From Betaproteobacteria bacterium (GTDB taxonomy: Bacteria > Pseudomonadota > Gammaproteobacteria > Burkholderiales > JAEUOS01): 56,127 nucleotides of DNA. How positions within the stretch are numbered: position 1 is the first letter of the stretch; the number at the start of each line of letters is the position of its first letter. The notes under the pieces were generated by a model that saw only the letters and a list, made by a program, of their open reading frames with translations, was not told where the DNA came from and ran no database searches. Shown here piece after piece: positions 9,928 through 23,434 of the stretch. The stretch is from positions 1 to 56,127 of the forward strand of contig JAQGMJ010000076.1 in assembly GCA_028292405.1 (NCBI GenBank). The letters run 5' to 3'. Made by a program: the position numbers and the translations under genes.

Positions 9928-11013
9928 ATGGAACCGTCGTTGCCCCTGAACTCGTTTCGCGCCTACTGGCTGTATCGCCGGCTGCCCGCCGGGGACGAAG
10001 CGATCGCCGCCGGCCGCGGCCTGTCGCCGGCCTTCATGAAGCTGCTCGAAGCGGTCAATCCGAACGCGCCGGTCTCGTTCACCGCCCTGGAAGCGCGCTT
10101 TTCCCACCTCGATGCCGACGACCTCGAACTCTGGCTGGCCGAACTGTGCCGCATGGGCCTGATCGTGCCGGCCCAGGAAACCGCCGCAGCGGTTTCCGCA
10201 GCCCTCCCTTCCGCCGACGATCCCGCCGCCCCCTTCACCGCCGAGGACATCCACGCCCCGGTGGCGGCCGTCCCGGCCTGCGCCAGGCGGCCGGACCTGC
10301 TGCTGGTGCACAAGCTGCCCTCGACCCGCCTGGCCTGGCGTGACCTGCTGTGCGCCCTGCCGGTGAACCTGCACGAAGCCGGCACCCTGGAAGAGGCCAA
10401 CGATGCCTACAACCGCCTGATGCCGGCCGGCGTGGTGGTGGGCCCCGAAGGCGGCGACTTCAACGCCCTGTCGATGATCCACTTGCTCAAGCACCCGCGC
10501 GCGCCGCGCGTCACCAAGGTGATCCTGGTGCTCGACGAGCGCAGCTTTTCTTCGAAAATCAAGAACGCCGCCGCCAGCGCCGACGATACCGTTGCCCCGG
10601 AGGCCTGGGACAGCCTGGCCGAGCGCGTCGCCCGCCACCTCTCGCTACCGAAGGCCGCGCTGGCCGCGGCACGGCCGCTGCGCCTGATGGAAGACTATGA
10701 CGAAGCCGCCCGCAGCGGCCTGGAACACGAGCACCCGCGGGTGGCCGCGGTGATCGCCGGCCAATGGGGCCAGTCCAGCCTGGACGGCCTGTTCGACCAG
10801 CTGATTTTCGACGCACGCGGCGACGGCCACAGCTTTTCCCACGAGGCGATGCAGGACCTGCTGTTTTTGTACCGCGTGCATTGCGAACTGCGGCCGGGCG
10901 ACGCCTGGCGCACCGCCGGCCTGCCGCGCTCACGGCGCGCCCGCATCGCCGCACTGCGCGCGACCGGCCGGCATCGCAGCCTGACAAGCGCCGGACAGAT
11001 CAGCATCATGTAA
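9928..11013 (+). CDS. Pseudo-receiver protein with N-terminal winged-helix-like domain (paralogue 2)
   Basis: The 361-residue product is a diverged tandem copy of the preceding gene, separated by 162 bp. It shares 'LSPAFMKLLEAVNP', 'HLDADDLELWLAELCRMGLI', 'LPVNLHEAGTLEEA', 'LLKHPRAPRVTKVILVLDER' and the C-terminal 'LEHEHPRVAAVIAGQWGQSS'. The receiver-like middle again lacks the phosphorylatable Asp ('GVVVGPEGGDFNAL') and the Lys. A GAGG ribosome site precedes ATG 9928. Retention of the two non-catalytic domains suggests binding or scaffold roles, perhaps as a heterodimer; that is inference. Confidence 0.75.
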   Translation: MEPSLPLNSFRAYWLYRRLPAGDEAIAAGRGLSPAFMKLLEAVNPNAPVSFTALEARFSHLDADDLELWLAELCRMGLIVPAQETAAAVSAALPSADDPAAPFTAEDIHAPVAAVPACARRPDLLLVHKLPSTRLAWRDLLCALPVNLHEAGTLEEANDAYNRLMPAGVVVGPEGGDFNALSMIHLLKHPRAPRVTKVILVLDERSFSSKIKNAAASADDTVAPEAWDSLAERVARHLSLPKAALAAARPLRLMEDYDEAARSGLEHEHPRVAAVIAGQWGQSSLDGLFDQLIFDARGDGHSFSHEAMQDLLFLYRVHCELRPGDAWRTAGLPRSRRARIAALRATGRHRSLTSAGQISIM

Positions 11014-11020
11014 GCACGCC

Positions 11021-11052
11021 ACCCGCGCCGGCTGGCGCGGGTTCACCACGCG

Positions 11053-11063
<11 letters not shown>
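11021..11063. other. Two adjacent perfect palindromes between convergent genes
   Basis: ACCCGCGCC (11021-11029) pairs with GGCGCGGGT (11034-11042) around a 4-base loop. Right after it, CCACGCGCTAGCGCGTGG (11046-11063) is an 18-bp perfect palindrome that contains the maeB stop codon. There is no U-tract on either strand. They probably serve as non-canonical ends or RNA-stabilising hairpins for the convergent transcripts. Confidence 0.5.
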
Positions 11064-13341
<2,278 letters not shown>

Positions 13342-13581
13342 GGCGTGTGGCGAAGAAACCTTGGGCTTAAGAGGGGCGCGATGAAAGAAGAGAAAACGGA
13401 ACAAAACGCGCGCAGGCTCAATTATCGCCTATCGGGTGTCGCTGCGGTGTGAAAGCGGGGTGCGAAGTCTACCGCCGTTGCGCCCGTGCGGCTAGTTTCC
13501 GCTTGCGTAAACAGTGGCATGCGCCCACTCGCAGGGCCTACAATCACACTCCCGCAATTTTGTTGCAGCACACCATTGAGC

Positions 13582-14805
13582 ATGACAACTTCCGTCCCAC
13601 ACCCTTCGCACCCCCCGCTTGCCGTCGCCCGCCGCATGGACGACATCGAATCCTTTTACGCCCTGGAAATCCAGCGCGACGCCGTCGAACTGGAGCGCGC
13701 CGGCCGCTCCATCATCTACCTGTGCGTCGGAGAACCCGACTTCGCCGCGCCGCCCGCGGTGATGGACGCGGCCGATGCGGCGGTACGCCGCGGCGACACC
13801 CACTACACCGTAGCGCTGGGCATCGCGCCGCTGCGTGAAGCCATCAGCGGGCATTACAAGCGCCACTATGGCCTGGAGATTCCGCCGGCGCGCATCGCCG
13901 TGACTTCCGGTGCATCGGGCGCGCTGCTGATCGCCTTCGGCACCCTGGTCAACCCGGGCGACGAGTGGCTGATGCCCGACCCCACCTATCCCTGCAACCG
14001 GCGCTTCGTTTCGCTCTACGGCGGCACCACCCGCCTGATCCATTGCGGCCCGGAAGAGAACTACCAGCTCACGCCCGAGCTGGTCGAGCAGCACTGGGGG
14101 CCGAACACCCGCGGCGTGATGCTCGCCACGCCAGCCAATCCCACCGGCACCGCTGTTGCGCCGGCGGTGCTGCGCGCCATCCACGAGGTCGTGCGCGCCA
14201 AAGGCGGCACCCTGCTGGTCGACGAGATTTATCATGGCCTAACCTATGAGCGAAACGCCAATGGCGTTTTCGCCAACGAGAAAAGCGCGCTTGAACTGGG
14301 CGACGACCTGATCGTGGTCAACAGCTTCTCCAAATACTTCAACATGACCGGCTGGCGCCTGGGCTGGATGGTGGTGCCCGAGAGCCACATGAAGCCGGTG
14401 GAAAAGCTGGCGCAAAACCTCTACATCTGCCCGCCCACCGTCTCGCAATACGCCGCCCTCGCCTGCTTCGAGCCGGCGACCCTGGCCATCTACGAAGAGC
14501 GCCGCGCCGAGTTCGCGCGGCGCCGCGACTTTTTGATTCCCGCGCTGCGCGAGATCGGCTTCATCATTCCGAACACGCCGGAAGGCGCCTTCTATGTCTA
14601 TGCCGACATCTCCAATTTCGGCAGCGACAGTTTTTTCTTTTGCCGCGACATGCTGCACCAGGCCGGCGTGGCGATCACGCCGGGGCGCGACTTCGGCGAC
14701 CGCGACGCAGAGAAATACGTACGCTTTACTTACACCGTGCCAATCGAACAATTGCGCGAGGTGGTCGAGCGCCTGCGCAAGTTTCTTGGTACGCGAAACA
14801 AGTAG
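13582..14805 (+). CDS. Class I pyridoxal-phosphate-dependent aminotransferase
   Basis: The 407-residue fold-type I aminotransferase transfers amino groups between an amino acid and a 2-oxoacid. 'IYLCVGEPDFAAPPAV' is the typical N-terminal motif, 'ATPANPTGTAV' carries the conserved Asn-Pro, 'LLVDEIYHGLTYE' the Asp and Tyr that contact the cofactor, and 'NSFSKYFNMTGWRLGWMV' the Schiff-base Lys. A specific substrate (aspartate, alanine or aromatic) cannot be assigned. ATG 13582 gives normal length. A TACAAT -10-like element lies at 13539-13544. A strong terminator follows the stop. Confidence 0.88.
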   Translation: MTTSVPHPSHPPLAVARRMDDIESFYALEIQRDAVELERAGRSIIYLCVGEPDFAAPPAVMDAADAAVRRGDTHYTVALGIAPLREAISGHYKRHYGLEIPPARIAVTSGASGALLIAFGTLVNPGDEWLMPDPTYPCNRRFVSLYGGTTRLIHCGPEENYQLTPELVEQHWGPNTRGVMLATPANPTGTAVAPAVLRAIHEVVRAKGGTLLVDEIYHGLTYERNANGVFANEKSALELGDDLIVVNSFSKYFNMTGWRLGWMVVPESHMKPVEKLAQNLYICPPTVSQYAALACFEPATLAIYEERRAEFARRRDFLIPALREIGFIIPNTPEGAFYVYADISNFGSDSFFFCRDMLHQAGVAITPGRDFGDRDAEKYVRFTYTVPIEQLREVVERLRKFLGTRNK

Positions 14806-14812
14806 ACCCGAA

Positions 14813-14845
14813 TAAAAAAGGGGCGCATCATCCGCCCCTTTTTTT
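14813..14845. terminator. Bidirectional rho-independent terminator
   Basis: GGGGCG (14820-14825) pairs with CGCCCC (14833-14838), preceded by an A-run (14813-14819) and followed by seven T (14839-14845). It can end transcription of the aminotransferase from the left and of the GlcG-like gene from the right. Confidence 0.9.
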
Positions 14846-14858
14846 GCGTGCGTCAGGA

Positions 14859-15335
14859 TCAGTTCAGGCGGTCCTTGATCTTGTCGATGCCGGCGCTGGC
14901 GCAGGCTTCGTCGAGATTGCCGCCGGGCGCGCCGCCCACGCCAATGGCGCCGATGGTTTCATTGCCCACCTTGATCGGCACGCCGCCGGCCAGCATGATG
15001 AAGTCGGTGATCTGCGCCACGCCGGCCGCGCCCGGGTTCTTCGCCACGTTCTCGGCGATGGTGCCGCTATTGACGCGCATGGTGGCCGACATATAGGCCT
15101 TGCGGCGGCTTGTGTCGTTGGTGTGCGGGCCGGCATTGTCGGCGCGCAACTGGGCGCGGATCTGGCCGGCGCGGTCAACCACGGTGGCGGTGACGGCGTA
15201 ATTGCCGGCGGTGCGGGAGGCAACGGCGGCGGCCGCCGCTTCCATCGCCAGCGGCAGGGTGATGTTCTTTTCGACACGCGCCTGCGCCTGCGCGGCGCCC
15301 GCCGCAAGCATGCCGATGGCCGCGGCCAGGATCAT
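14859..15335 (-). CDS. Exported GlcG/HbpS-like heme-binding family protein, disrupted start region
   Basis: The 158-residue product matches the GlcG/HbpS family, small proteins often exported and sometimes heme-binding. Features are 'LPLAMEAAAAAV', 'VVDRAGQIRAQLRADNA', 'RKAYMSATMR' and the Gly-rich 'GGVPIKVGNETIGAIGVGGAPGG'. From ATG 15335 the signal peptide (MILAAAIGMLAAGAAQA) lacks the usual positive n-region. A well-placed GAGGGG site instead points at ATG 15355, which reads MKRFANK and stops in a frame overlapping this ATG (ATGA). This suggests a one-base indel or a coupled leader peptide. Confidence 0.75.
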   Translation of the reverse strand: MILAAAIGMLAAGAAQAQARVEKNITLPLAMEAAAAAVASRTAGNYAVTATVVDRAGQIRAQLRADNAGPHTNDTSRRKAYMSATMRVNSGTIAENVAKNPGAAGVAQITDFIMLAGGVPIKVGNETIGAIGVGGAPGGNLDEACASAGIDKIKDRLN

Positions 15336-15423
15336 TTGTTGGCGAATCTTTTCATCTTGTTGCCCCTCTTGAGATTGGGTCAACGATTGGTGACGGCCCA
15401 CGCCCCGCGTTTGTGGCGGACCC

Positions 15424-15765
15424 GTGTTGGCATGCGCTTCACACACAGGCTTGGATGCCCATTTTCGCTCTTCCAAGTGGCTGAACCGCCACGCCCGCGC
15501 CGCCACGGTGGCGGCGCGCAGCAACCAGTTCGGCCCGATGCTGGGCATGGCGCAGGCGGGCATCGGCATCGCTGCCCTGCCTTGCGTGGTGGGTGACGTG
15601 ACGCCTGGCCTGTTACGGGTGATCCCGCCGCCGGAGGCGATGAGCACGCACCTGTGGCTATGCACCCACCCGCACATCCGCGGCGTTGCGCGGATTCGCG
15701 CGCTCCTGGATTTTTTGCACGCCTCGATCAGCGCGGTCCAGGCGCGCCTGCGCGGAGAGATTTAA
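15424..15765 (+). pseudogene. C-terminal remnant of a LysR-type transcriptional regulator
   Basis: From about 15475 the frame encodes 'RAATVAARSNQFGPMLGMAQAGIGIAALPCVV', then 'LLRVIPPPEAMSTHLWLCTHP' and an amphipathic C-terminal helix. This is the end of a LysR effector-binding domain, where 'G.GIA.LP' and 'LWL..H....P.VR' are typical. There is no DNA-binding winged helix and only about 90-110 of the usual 300 residues remain, so it is a decayed fragment. It runs towards topB and is not expected to function. Confidence 0.75.
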
Positions 15766-15773
15766 AACCCAAA

Positions 15774-15814
15774 AAGAAAAAACAAAAGGCCTCACCCGGT
15801 GAAGGGAGAGGCCT
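15774..15814 (-). terminator. Rho-independent terminator of topB
   Basis: Read on the minus strand, a 7-bp stem AGGCCTC/GAGGCCT (15808-15814 with 15787-15793) is followed by a T-rich tract (15786 down to 15774), 22 bases after the topB stop. Confidence 0.85.
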
Positions 15815-15835
15815 GATGTGACGCAACGCCAAGCT

Positions 15836-18508
<2,673 letters not shown>

Positions 18509-18814
18509 GGCCTACTATATAGATACGGCGACACGGACCTGCAAGGGCGGCAAGTCTAAGCCGGAAAAAATGCTTTAGGCAAGCGGAAATTTTCCGGACG
18601 GAGCGCTTTGGCCGACCGGAGCCGGTCCCCGAGGCCTGAATCCGGCCAGGGTATGAGCAAGGGATGTGCGTGAAGAGGCGCGGACTTGCGTGAACCCGCA
18701 AGGAAACCGCTGCGCCGACATCAGACGTTTTGAACGTTGGGCCGCTTCAGTGCGAAAACAAGCGCGTGATACAGCCGATTGGCAGAATGCGAGGGCATCG
18801 CGCCCCGCTGCGAT
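18509..18814 (-). promoter_or_regulatory. Intergenic region between smg and topB
   Basis: This 306-bp gap holds no convincing gene. On the minus strand, TATATAGT lies about 6-13 bases before the topB ATG, close enough that a transcript from it would be leaderless or nearly so. No clear terminator after smg was seen. Longer frames across the region are shadows of topB or low-quality. Confidence 0.35.
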
Positions 18815-19273
18815 TCAATGCGCGGTGCGCGCGGTGCCGTCGGGCAACAGTTCATCGAGAATCAACCCGTCAGGCTCACAACCCTGGGTCCACAGCACCA
18901 TCAGGATGATCACCTTGAACTTTTCCACGTCGAGCTCGCCTTCCGGCAGGGCATAGGCGCGGTCGAGGATGATTTCGCGCTGCAGGGGATCGACCACCTG
19001 CGCCGATTCGAGAAACTGCAGCAGGCCGCGGCAGTCGGCCGAGAGCTTGCGCGTTTCCTCGCGCGCGTAGGCACGGAAGGAGCTGCGCTCGGCGAAGGCC
19101 TCGGGCAGGCTGGTTTCGGGATCGTCGGCCAGGCCGGAGAGCCAGTCCAGCGCATCGACGATTTCCTCGCTGTCGAAGCCGGCGGCTTTGAGTTTTATTT
19201 CCAGGGTGTCGGGGTCGGGGCAGGATTCGGCGTCGTACCAGGTGTCAAACAAGTAAGCCAGAACCTCGAACAT
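18815..19273 (-). CDS. smg: Smg family protein (DUF494)
   Basis: The 152-residue product matches the Smg family (DUF494): 'MFEVLAYLFDTWYD' at the start, 'LKAAGFDSEEIVDALDWLSGL' in the middle and 'LREIILDRAYAL-like' helices near the end. Function is unknown. The family is widely conserved next to dprA and topA/topB in beta- and gammaproteobacteria. Its ATG overlaps the dprA stop by one base (TGATG), so it is translationally coupled to dprA. Confidence 0.93.
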   Translation of the reverse strand: MFEVLAYLFDTWYDAESCPDPDTLEIKLKAAGFDSEEIVDALDWLSGLADDPETSLPEAFAERSSFRAYAREETRKLSADCRGLLQFLESAQVVDPLQREIILDRAYALPEGELDVEKFKVIILMVLWTQGCEPDGLILDELLPDGTARTAH

Positions 19274-20442
19274 CAGCCGCGCCCTCCGATCCGTTGCACT
19301 TTGCCGCCGGGAAGCTGGGCGATGACGCCATCCAGTTCCAGTTCCAATAGGATCGCCGATAGTGCGTCGATGGTCAAGCCCGAACGTTGGGCCAGCTGGT
19401 CGACGGTGACCGGGTCGTAGCCGGCGTGCTCCAGCAGGTCCAGATGCCTGGAGGCGTCCGCCGCGGCATCCCCGGGGGACTGCGCAGGCGACTGCGCGGA
19501 TGATTGCGCGTGCGCCGACGGCTCCCCAAGTTCCTCGATGATGTCGCGCGCGTCGTCGACCAGCTTGGCGCCCTGCTTGATCAGCGAATGGCAGCCCTTG
19601 GACAGCGGCGAGTGGATCGAGCCGGGGATGGCGAAGACGTCGCGCCCCTGTTCGCCCGCCAGGCGCGCGGTGATCAGCGAGCCGCTGCGTAGCGCCGCCT
19701 CCACCACCAGAACGCCGCGCGAAAGCCCGCTGATGATGCGGTTGCGGCGCGGGAAGTTGTTGGAGATCGCCGGGGTGCCGAGCGGAAATTCGCTGACGAT
19801 CAGGCCCTGGGCGGCGATTTCATGCGCCAGATCGCGGTTACGCGACGGGTCGACGATGTCGGCGCCGGTGCCGATCACCGCGATGGTCGAGCCGCGCGCG
19901 GCGAGGCCGCCGCGATGGGCGGCGGTGTCTATCCCCAGGGCCTGGCCGCTGACGATCGTAAAACCCGACTCGGATAAAACCCTCGAGAAACTTTCGGCAT
20001 TGGCGATGCCCTGCGCGGTGGCATTGCGGCTGCCGACTACCGCAATGCAGGGGGCATTGAGCAACTCGCGGCGGCCCTTGAGGTAGAGCACGGGGGGCGG
20101 ATCGGCGACGTTGAGCAGGTCGGGGGGATAGTCGGCATCGGCCAGGGTCAGCAAATGATTGCCGGGCGAGGCCAGCCATTGCAGGCCCTTTTCAACCGCC
20201 GCGGCGACCGCGCCGTCATTGGCCGAACCTACCACCAGCGCAACCTGGCTTTCGCCCACCACCCGCAGCAGTTCGCCGCGGCCGGCGGCGAAGATCTGCC
20301 CGGGCAGGCCGAAGGCGGTAAGCAGCTTGCGGATGGCCGCATCGCCCAGGCCGGGGATGGAGGTCAGGCGCAGCCAGTCGGCGGCTTCCACGCGGCTTTG
20401 CGCGTCCTGGTCGGCTTGATTGTTGTCGGGTTCTTGAGCCAT
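19273..20442 (-). CDS. dprA: DNA-processing protein DprA
   Basis: The 389-residue protein loads RecA onto incoming single-stranded DNA during natural transformation. Residues about 20-80 resemble the helix-hairpin-helix/SAM-like N-terminus ('LTSIPGLGDAAIRKLL'). The Rossmann core has 'CIAVVGSRNATAQGI', 'IVSGQALGIDTAAHRGGL' and 'NFPRRNRIISGLSRGVLVVEA'. After an Ala/Gln/Ser-rich linker, the C-terminal winged helix (residues 325-385) follows. All expected domains are present. Confidence 0.94.
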   Translation of the reverse strand: MAQEPDNNQADQDAQSRVEAADWLRLTSIPGLGDAAIRKLLTAFGLPGQIFAAGRGELLRVVGESQVALVVGSANDGAVAAAVEKGLQWLASPGNHLLTLADADYPPDLLNVADPPPVLYLKGRRELLNAPCIAVVGSRNATAQGIANAESFSRVLSESGFTIVSGQALGIDTAAHRGGLAARGSTIAVIGTGADIVDPSRNRDLAHEIAAQGLIVSEFPLGTPAISNNFPRRNRIISGLSRGVLVVEAALRSGSLITARLAGEQGRDVFAIPGSIHSPLSKGCHSLIKQGAKLVDDARDIIEELGEPSAHAQSSAQSPAQSPGDAAADASRHLDLLEHAGYDPVTVDQLAQRSGLTIDALSAILLELELDGVIAQLPGGKVQRIGGRG

Positions 20443-20502
20443 GCGGCGGGCAGACCTGGCGAAACATTGAACACTGCGGGCGCTGCGGAATGCAACACCA
20501 AT

Positions 20503-20531
20503 GAAAAAGGGCGCGGATCACCGCGCCCTTT
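20503..20531 (-). terminator. Rho-independent terminator of the LysM gene
   Basis: AAAGGGCGCGG (20506-20516) pairs perfectly with CCGCGCCCTTT (20521-20531) around ATCA. On the minus strand the stem ends in a T-run, 20 bases after the LysM-protein stop. It isolates that gene from dprA. Confidence 0.88.
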
Positions 20532-20550
20532 GATTTTACCGGCTTTGCCT

Positions 20551-21609
20551 TCAGGGCTTTTGCGCGACGTCGCCGATTCTCACCGGGATGGTGGCGGTCA
20601 TCACCAGGCCGTAGGAGACCTTGTCGAACACGCGGAAAATAAACACCAGGCCGTTGCGCTCGTCGGGCAGCTTGACGGTGTTCTTGGCGGCGCTGCGGTC
20701 GAAGATGTTGGAACGGTCGGCCACCGTCGGGCCGTAGCTCCACAGCGCCAGCACGTGGCCGCGCTCGAGACCATCGCGGGCGCCGCGGGAGACGGTGACG
20801 ATCTGCATGCTGCCGGCTTCGCTGACCGAGTTGCCGTTGTAGATCGAAATCACCTTGCCGGCAATGTCTTTGGCCGGGGCGCGCGGCACGTAGTCCACCA
20901 GCTCGGCGCGGGTGGTCGGCACGATGCGGTCACCAGTCCCGATTTCCAGCTTGGAGTCGCTGATGCGCATGGTGATCGGGGTGGTGCGGCGCTCGACCTT
21001 GGCGGAACCGAGGAACACCGCCTCGTAACCGAGGTTTTCCTTGGTATCCGGGTCGATCAGGGCCTGGCCGGGACGATAAATGCTCCAGTTCGGAATTTGC
21101 GGATCGACGTCGCCGGTGACGTAGGCGAGGTCGCCCCGAGCCATATAAACGTGGCCTTCCTGGGCGGCAACGATCTTCGGCGCGTTGGCCAGGCCGCCTG
21201 CTTCGACTACCAGGGGGCGCGACAGGAAGGGCTCGATCACGCCGGAAGGAATGCTGGCAATCGCCAGGCCCAGTTCGTCGGTGCGGATGCGCGGCTCGAC
21301 CTTGACAGTGGCTAAGCGGATGCGCGGCGACTTGCCGCTGCGGTCCAGCACCAGGACGTCGCCGGGAAAGATCCAGTGCGGATTCTTCACACGGTCCTTG
21401 TTCGGCTCCCACACGTCGGGCCAGCGGTAGGGGTCTTTGAGGAAACGCGAGGCGATCCCCCACAGGGTGTCGCCCTTGACCACGGTATACCGATCAGGCG
21501 CCGTCGTTGCCAGCTGGGCCGGCGGGTCGGACTGCGCAATAGCCAAGGGAATGGCGGCCGTAATGGCCAACATCCCGGCTACAATGATCGAGAATATGGA
21601 TTTCCGCAT
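20551..21609 (-). CDS. Exported LysM-domain peptidoglycan-binding protein
   Basis: The 352-residue product has a signal peptide (MRKSIFSIIVAGMLAITAAI, cleavage near AIAQ). Residues about 38-90 are a LysM domain ('RYTVVKGDTLWGIASRFLKD', then 'WIFPGDVL'). The remaining 250 residues are beta-rich and conserved in betaproteobacteria without known activity. It should sit in the periplasm or outer envelope bound to peptidoglycan. Its place, divergent from def, is conserved in betaproteobacteria. The 250-bp AT-rich gap to def would hold both promoters. Confidence 0.88.
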   Translation of the reverse strand: MRKSIFSIIVAGMLAITAAIPLAIAQSDPPAQLATTAPDRYTVVKGDTLWGIASRFLKDPYRWPDVWEPNKDRVKNPHWIFPGDVLVLDRSGKSPRIRLATVKVEPRIRTDELGLAIASIPSGVIEPFLSRPLVVEAGGLANAPKIVAAQEGHVYMARGDLAYVTGDVDPQIPNWSIYRPGQALIDPDTKENLGYEAVFLGSAKVERRTTPITMRISDSKLEIGTGDRIVPTTRAELVDYVPRAPAKDIAGKVISIYNGNSVSEAGSMQIVTVSRGARDGLERGHVLALWSYGPTVADRSNIFDRSAAKNTVKLPDERNGLVFIFRVFDKVSYGLVMTATIPVRIGDVAQKP

Positions 21610-21859
21610 TGGCCCTCTCCTTAAGGCATCGCGTTGAAGCGGCGGCCGACTCCCCCATATACCCCTAAAGGGTGCGGGAAAAGCCGGCTACTGATCTCGC
21701 GCAGCGTCAGCCAGTTTGTTATAAAACTCTAGCATGACACTGGATTTTTTCTACAAAACCAGATTAAATTCTGCATGTAATTGGTTTGATTAGCAAGCGA
21801 TTTTCCCAATTGGGGCGGATTTGATTGTCGCGCCGCCACAACGTTTTTCGAGAACAGTC

Positions 21860-22378
21860 ATGGCTTTATTAACCATTCTTCGCTATCCGGACCCGCGTCT
21901 GCACAAAGTGGCAAGCCCGGTTACGGTATTCGACGATGCGCTACGCGCGCTGGTGCGAGATATGGCTCAGACCATGTACGAAGCTCCAGGCGTAGGGCTG
22001 GCCGCAACGCAAGTGAACGTTCACAAACAAGTAATTGTGATCGATGTTTCGGAAACCCACGATCAATTGCTGGTTTTGATCAATCCGCGTATTTTGCAGG
22101 CCGATGGCAGCCAAGTCTGCGAAGAAGGCTGTCTTTCGGTGCCGGGCGTCTATGAAGAGGTGGAACGGGCCGAACATGTGGTGGTGGAAGCCGAAAATGA
22201 GTTCGGCGGCACCTTCAAACTGGAAGCCGAAGAGTTGTTGGCGGTGTGCATCCAGCATGAGATGGACCACTTGAAGGGCAAGGTTTTCGTCGAATACCTG
22301 TCGCGCCTGAAGCAGACCCGGATCAAGTCGCGCATGCAAAAAGAAGCGCGCGAAGAAGACAAGTCAAAAGCCGCCTGA
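21860..22378 (+). CDS. def: Peptide deformylase
   Basis: The 172-residue metalloenzyme removes the formyl group from N-terminal methionine of new proteins. All three motifs are intact: 'GVGLAATQ' (residues about 43-50), 'EEGCLSVPGV' with the metal-binding Cys, and 'CIQHEMDHLKGK' with two His ligands and the catalytic Glu. ATG 21860 (MALLTILRYPDPRL) gives the standard start; the frame extends 13 codons further but without support. It is followed after 53 bp by fmt, its functional partner. Confidence 0.96.
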   Translation: MALLTILRYPDPRLHKVASPVTVFDDALRALVRDMAQTMYEAPGVGLAATQVNVHKQVIVIDVSETHDQLLVLINPRILQADGSQVCEEGCLSVPGVYEEVERAEHVVVEAENEFGGTFKLEAEELLAVCIQHEMDHLKGKVFVEYLSRLKQTRIKSRMQKEAREEDKSKAA

Positions 22379-22431
22379 ATGGCCGCGGGCGTCGCGTCCG
22401 CGGGCGGCGAACCTGAAGCGTTTCCCCTCCC

Positions 22432-23373
22432 ATGAACATCGTTTTTGCCGGCACCCCCGAGTTCGCCGCCGTCGCCTTGCGCGCCCTGCTCGCGGACGGC
22501 TTTACCGTGCGCCTGGTGCTGTCGCAGCCGGACCGGCCCGCCGGACGCGGCATGCAGTTGCAGATGAGCGCGGTCAAGCAGATGGCGCTGGAGCACGGCA
22601 TCGAGGTGTTCCAGCCGCTGTCGCTGAAAAAGGATCCCGCCGCGGTGGAGCGGCTGCGTGCCCTGCCGACGGACGTGATGGTGGTGGCGGCCTACGGGCT
22701 GATCCTGCCGCAAAGCGTGCTCGATCTGCCGTCGCAGGGTTGCCTGAACATCCATGCTTCGCTGCTGCCGCGCTGGCGCGGCGCCGCGCCGATCGCCCGC
22801 GCCATCGAGGCCGGTGACGCCGAAAGCGGCGTGTGCATCATGCGCATGGAAGCGGGACTGGACACCGGCCCGGTGCTGCTGCGCGAGGCGCTTCCGATTG
22901 CCGATAGCGATACTGCCGTGACGCTGCACGACAAACTCGCCGCGCAGGGTGCGCGCCTGATCGTCGATGCGCTGCGCCGGCTCGGGGACCTGAAACCGCA
23001 AGAACAGGCGGCCGAGGGCATCACGTACGCGGCGAAAATCGAAAAGGCCGAGGCGCAGCTCGATTTCCGCCTGCCCGCCGCGCAACTGGCGCGCAAAATC
23101 CGCGCGTTCGATCCCTTTCCCGGCACCACTGCGGTCATCAGGGGGGCCACGCTGAAAATCTGGAGCGCCGTGCCCGTCGGCGCATCCGGCGCGGCGCCCG
23201 GCACCATCCTCACGGCAGATGCCGAAGGGGTGATTGTGGCCTGCGGGGAAAGCAGCGCGCTTGCGCTTACCCTGCTGCAAAAGCCCGGCGGCAAGCGCTT
23301 GCCCGTAAGGGAATTCCTGAACAGTTGCCCGCTCACGGCGGGCCAGTGTTTCGATTTGCCGGCGCAGCCGTAA
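22432..23373 (+). CDS. fmt: Methionyl-tRNA formyltransferase
   Basis: The 313-residue enzyme formylates Met-tRNA(fMet) using 10-formyl-tetrahydrofolate. 'MNIVFAGTPEFAAVAL' opens the Rossmann domain. 'LNIHASLLPRWRGAAPIARAI' and 'MEAGLDTGPVL' carry the catalytic Asn, His and Asp. Residues about 205-310 are the tRNA-binding OB-fold domain. It forms a likely operon with def upstream and rsmB downstream. Confidence 0.96.
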   Translation: MNIVFAGTPEFAAVALRALLADGFTVRLVLSQPDRPAGRGMQLQMSAVKQMALEHGIEVFQPLSLKKDPAAVERLRALPTDVMVVAAYGLILPQSVLDLPSQGCLNIHASLLPRWRGAAPIARAIEAGDAESGVCIMRMEAGLDTGPVLLREALPIADSDTAVTLHDKLAAQGARLIVDALRRLGDLKPQEQAAEGITYAAKIEKAEAQLDFRLPAAQLARKIRAFDPFPGTTAVIRGATLKIWSAVPVGASGAAPGTILTADAEGVIVACGESSALALTLLQKPGGKRLPVREFLNSCPLTAGQCFDLPAQP

Positions 23374-23434
23374 CCCGATGTAAATAGCTACGGCGCTGTA
23401 CAGCGCCGGATGCGACAATCCACACCGGTGCCCG

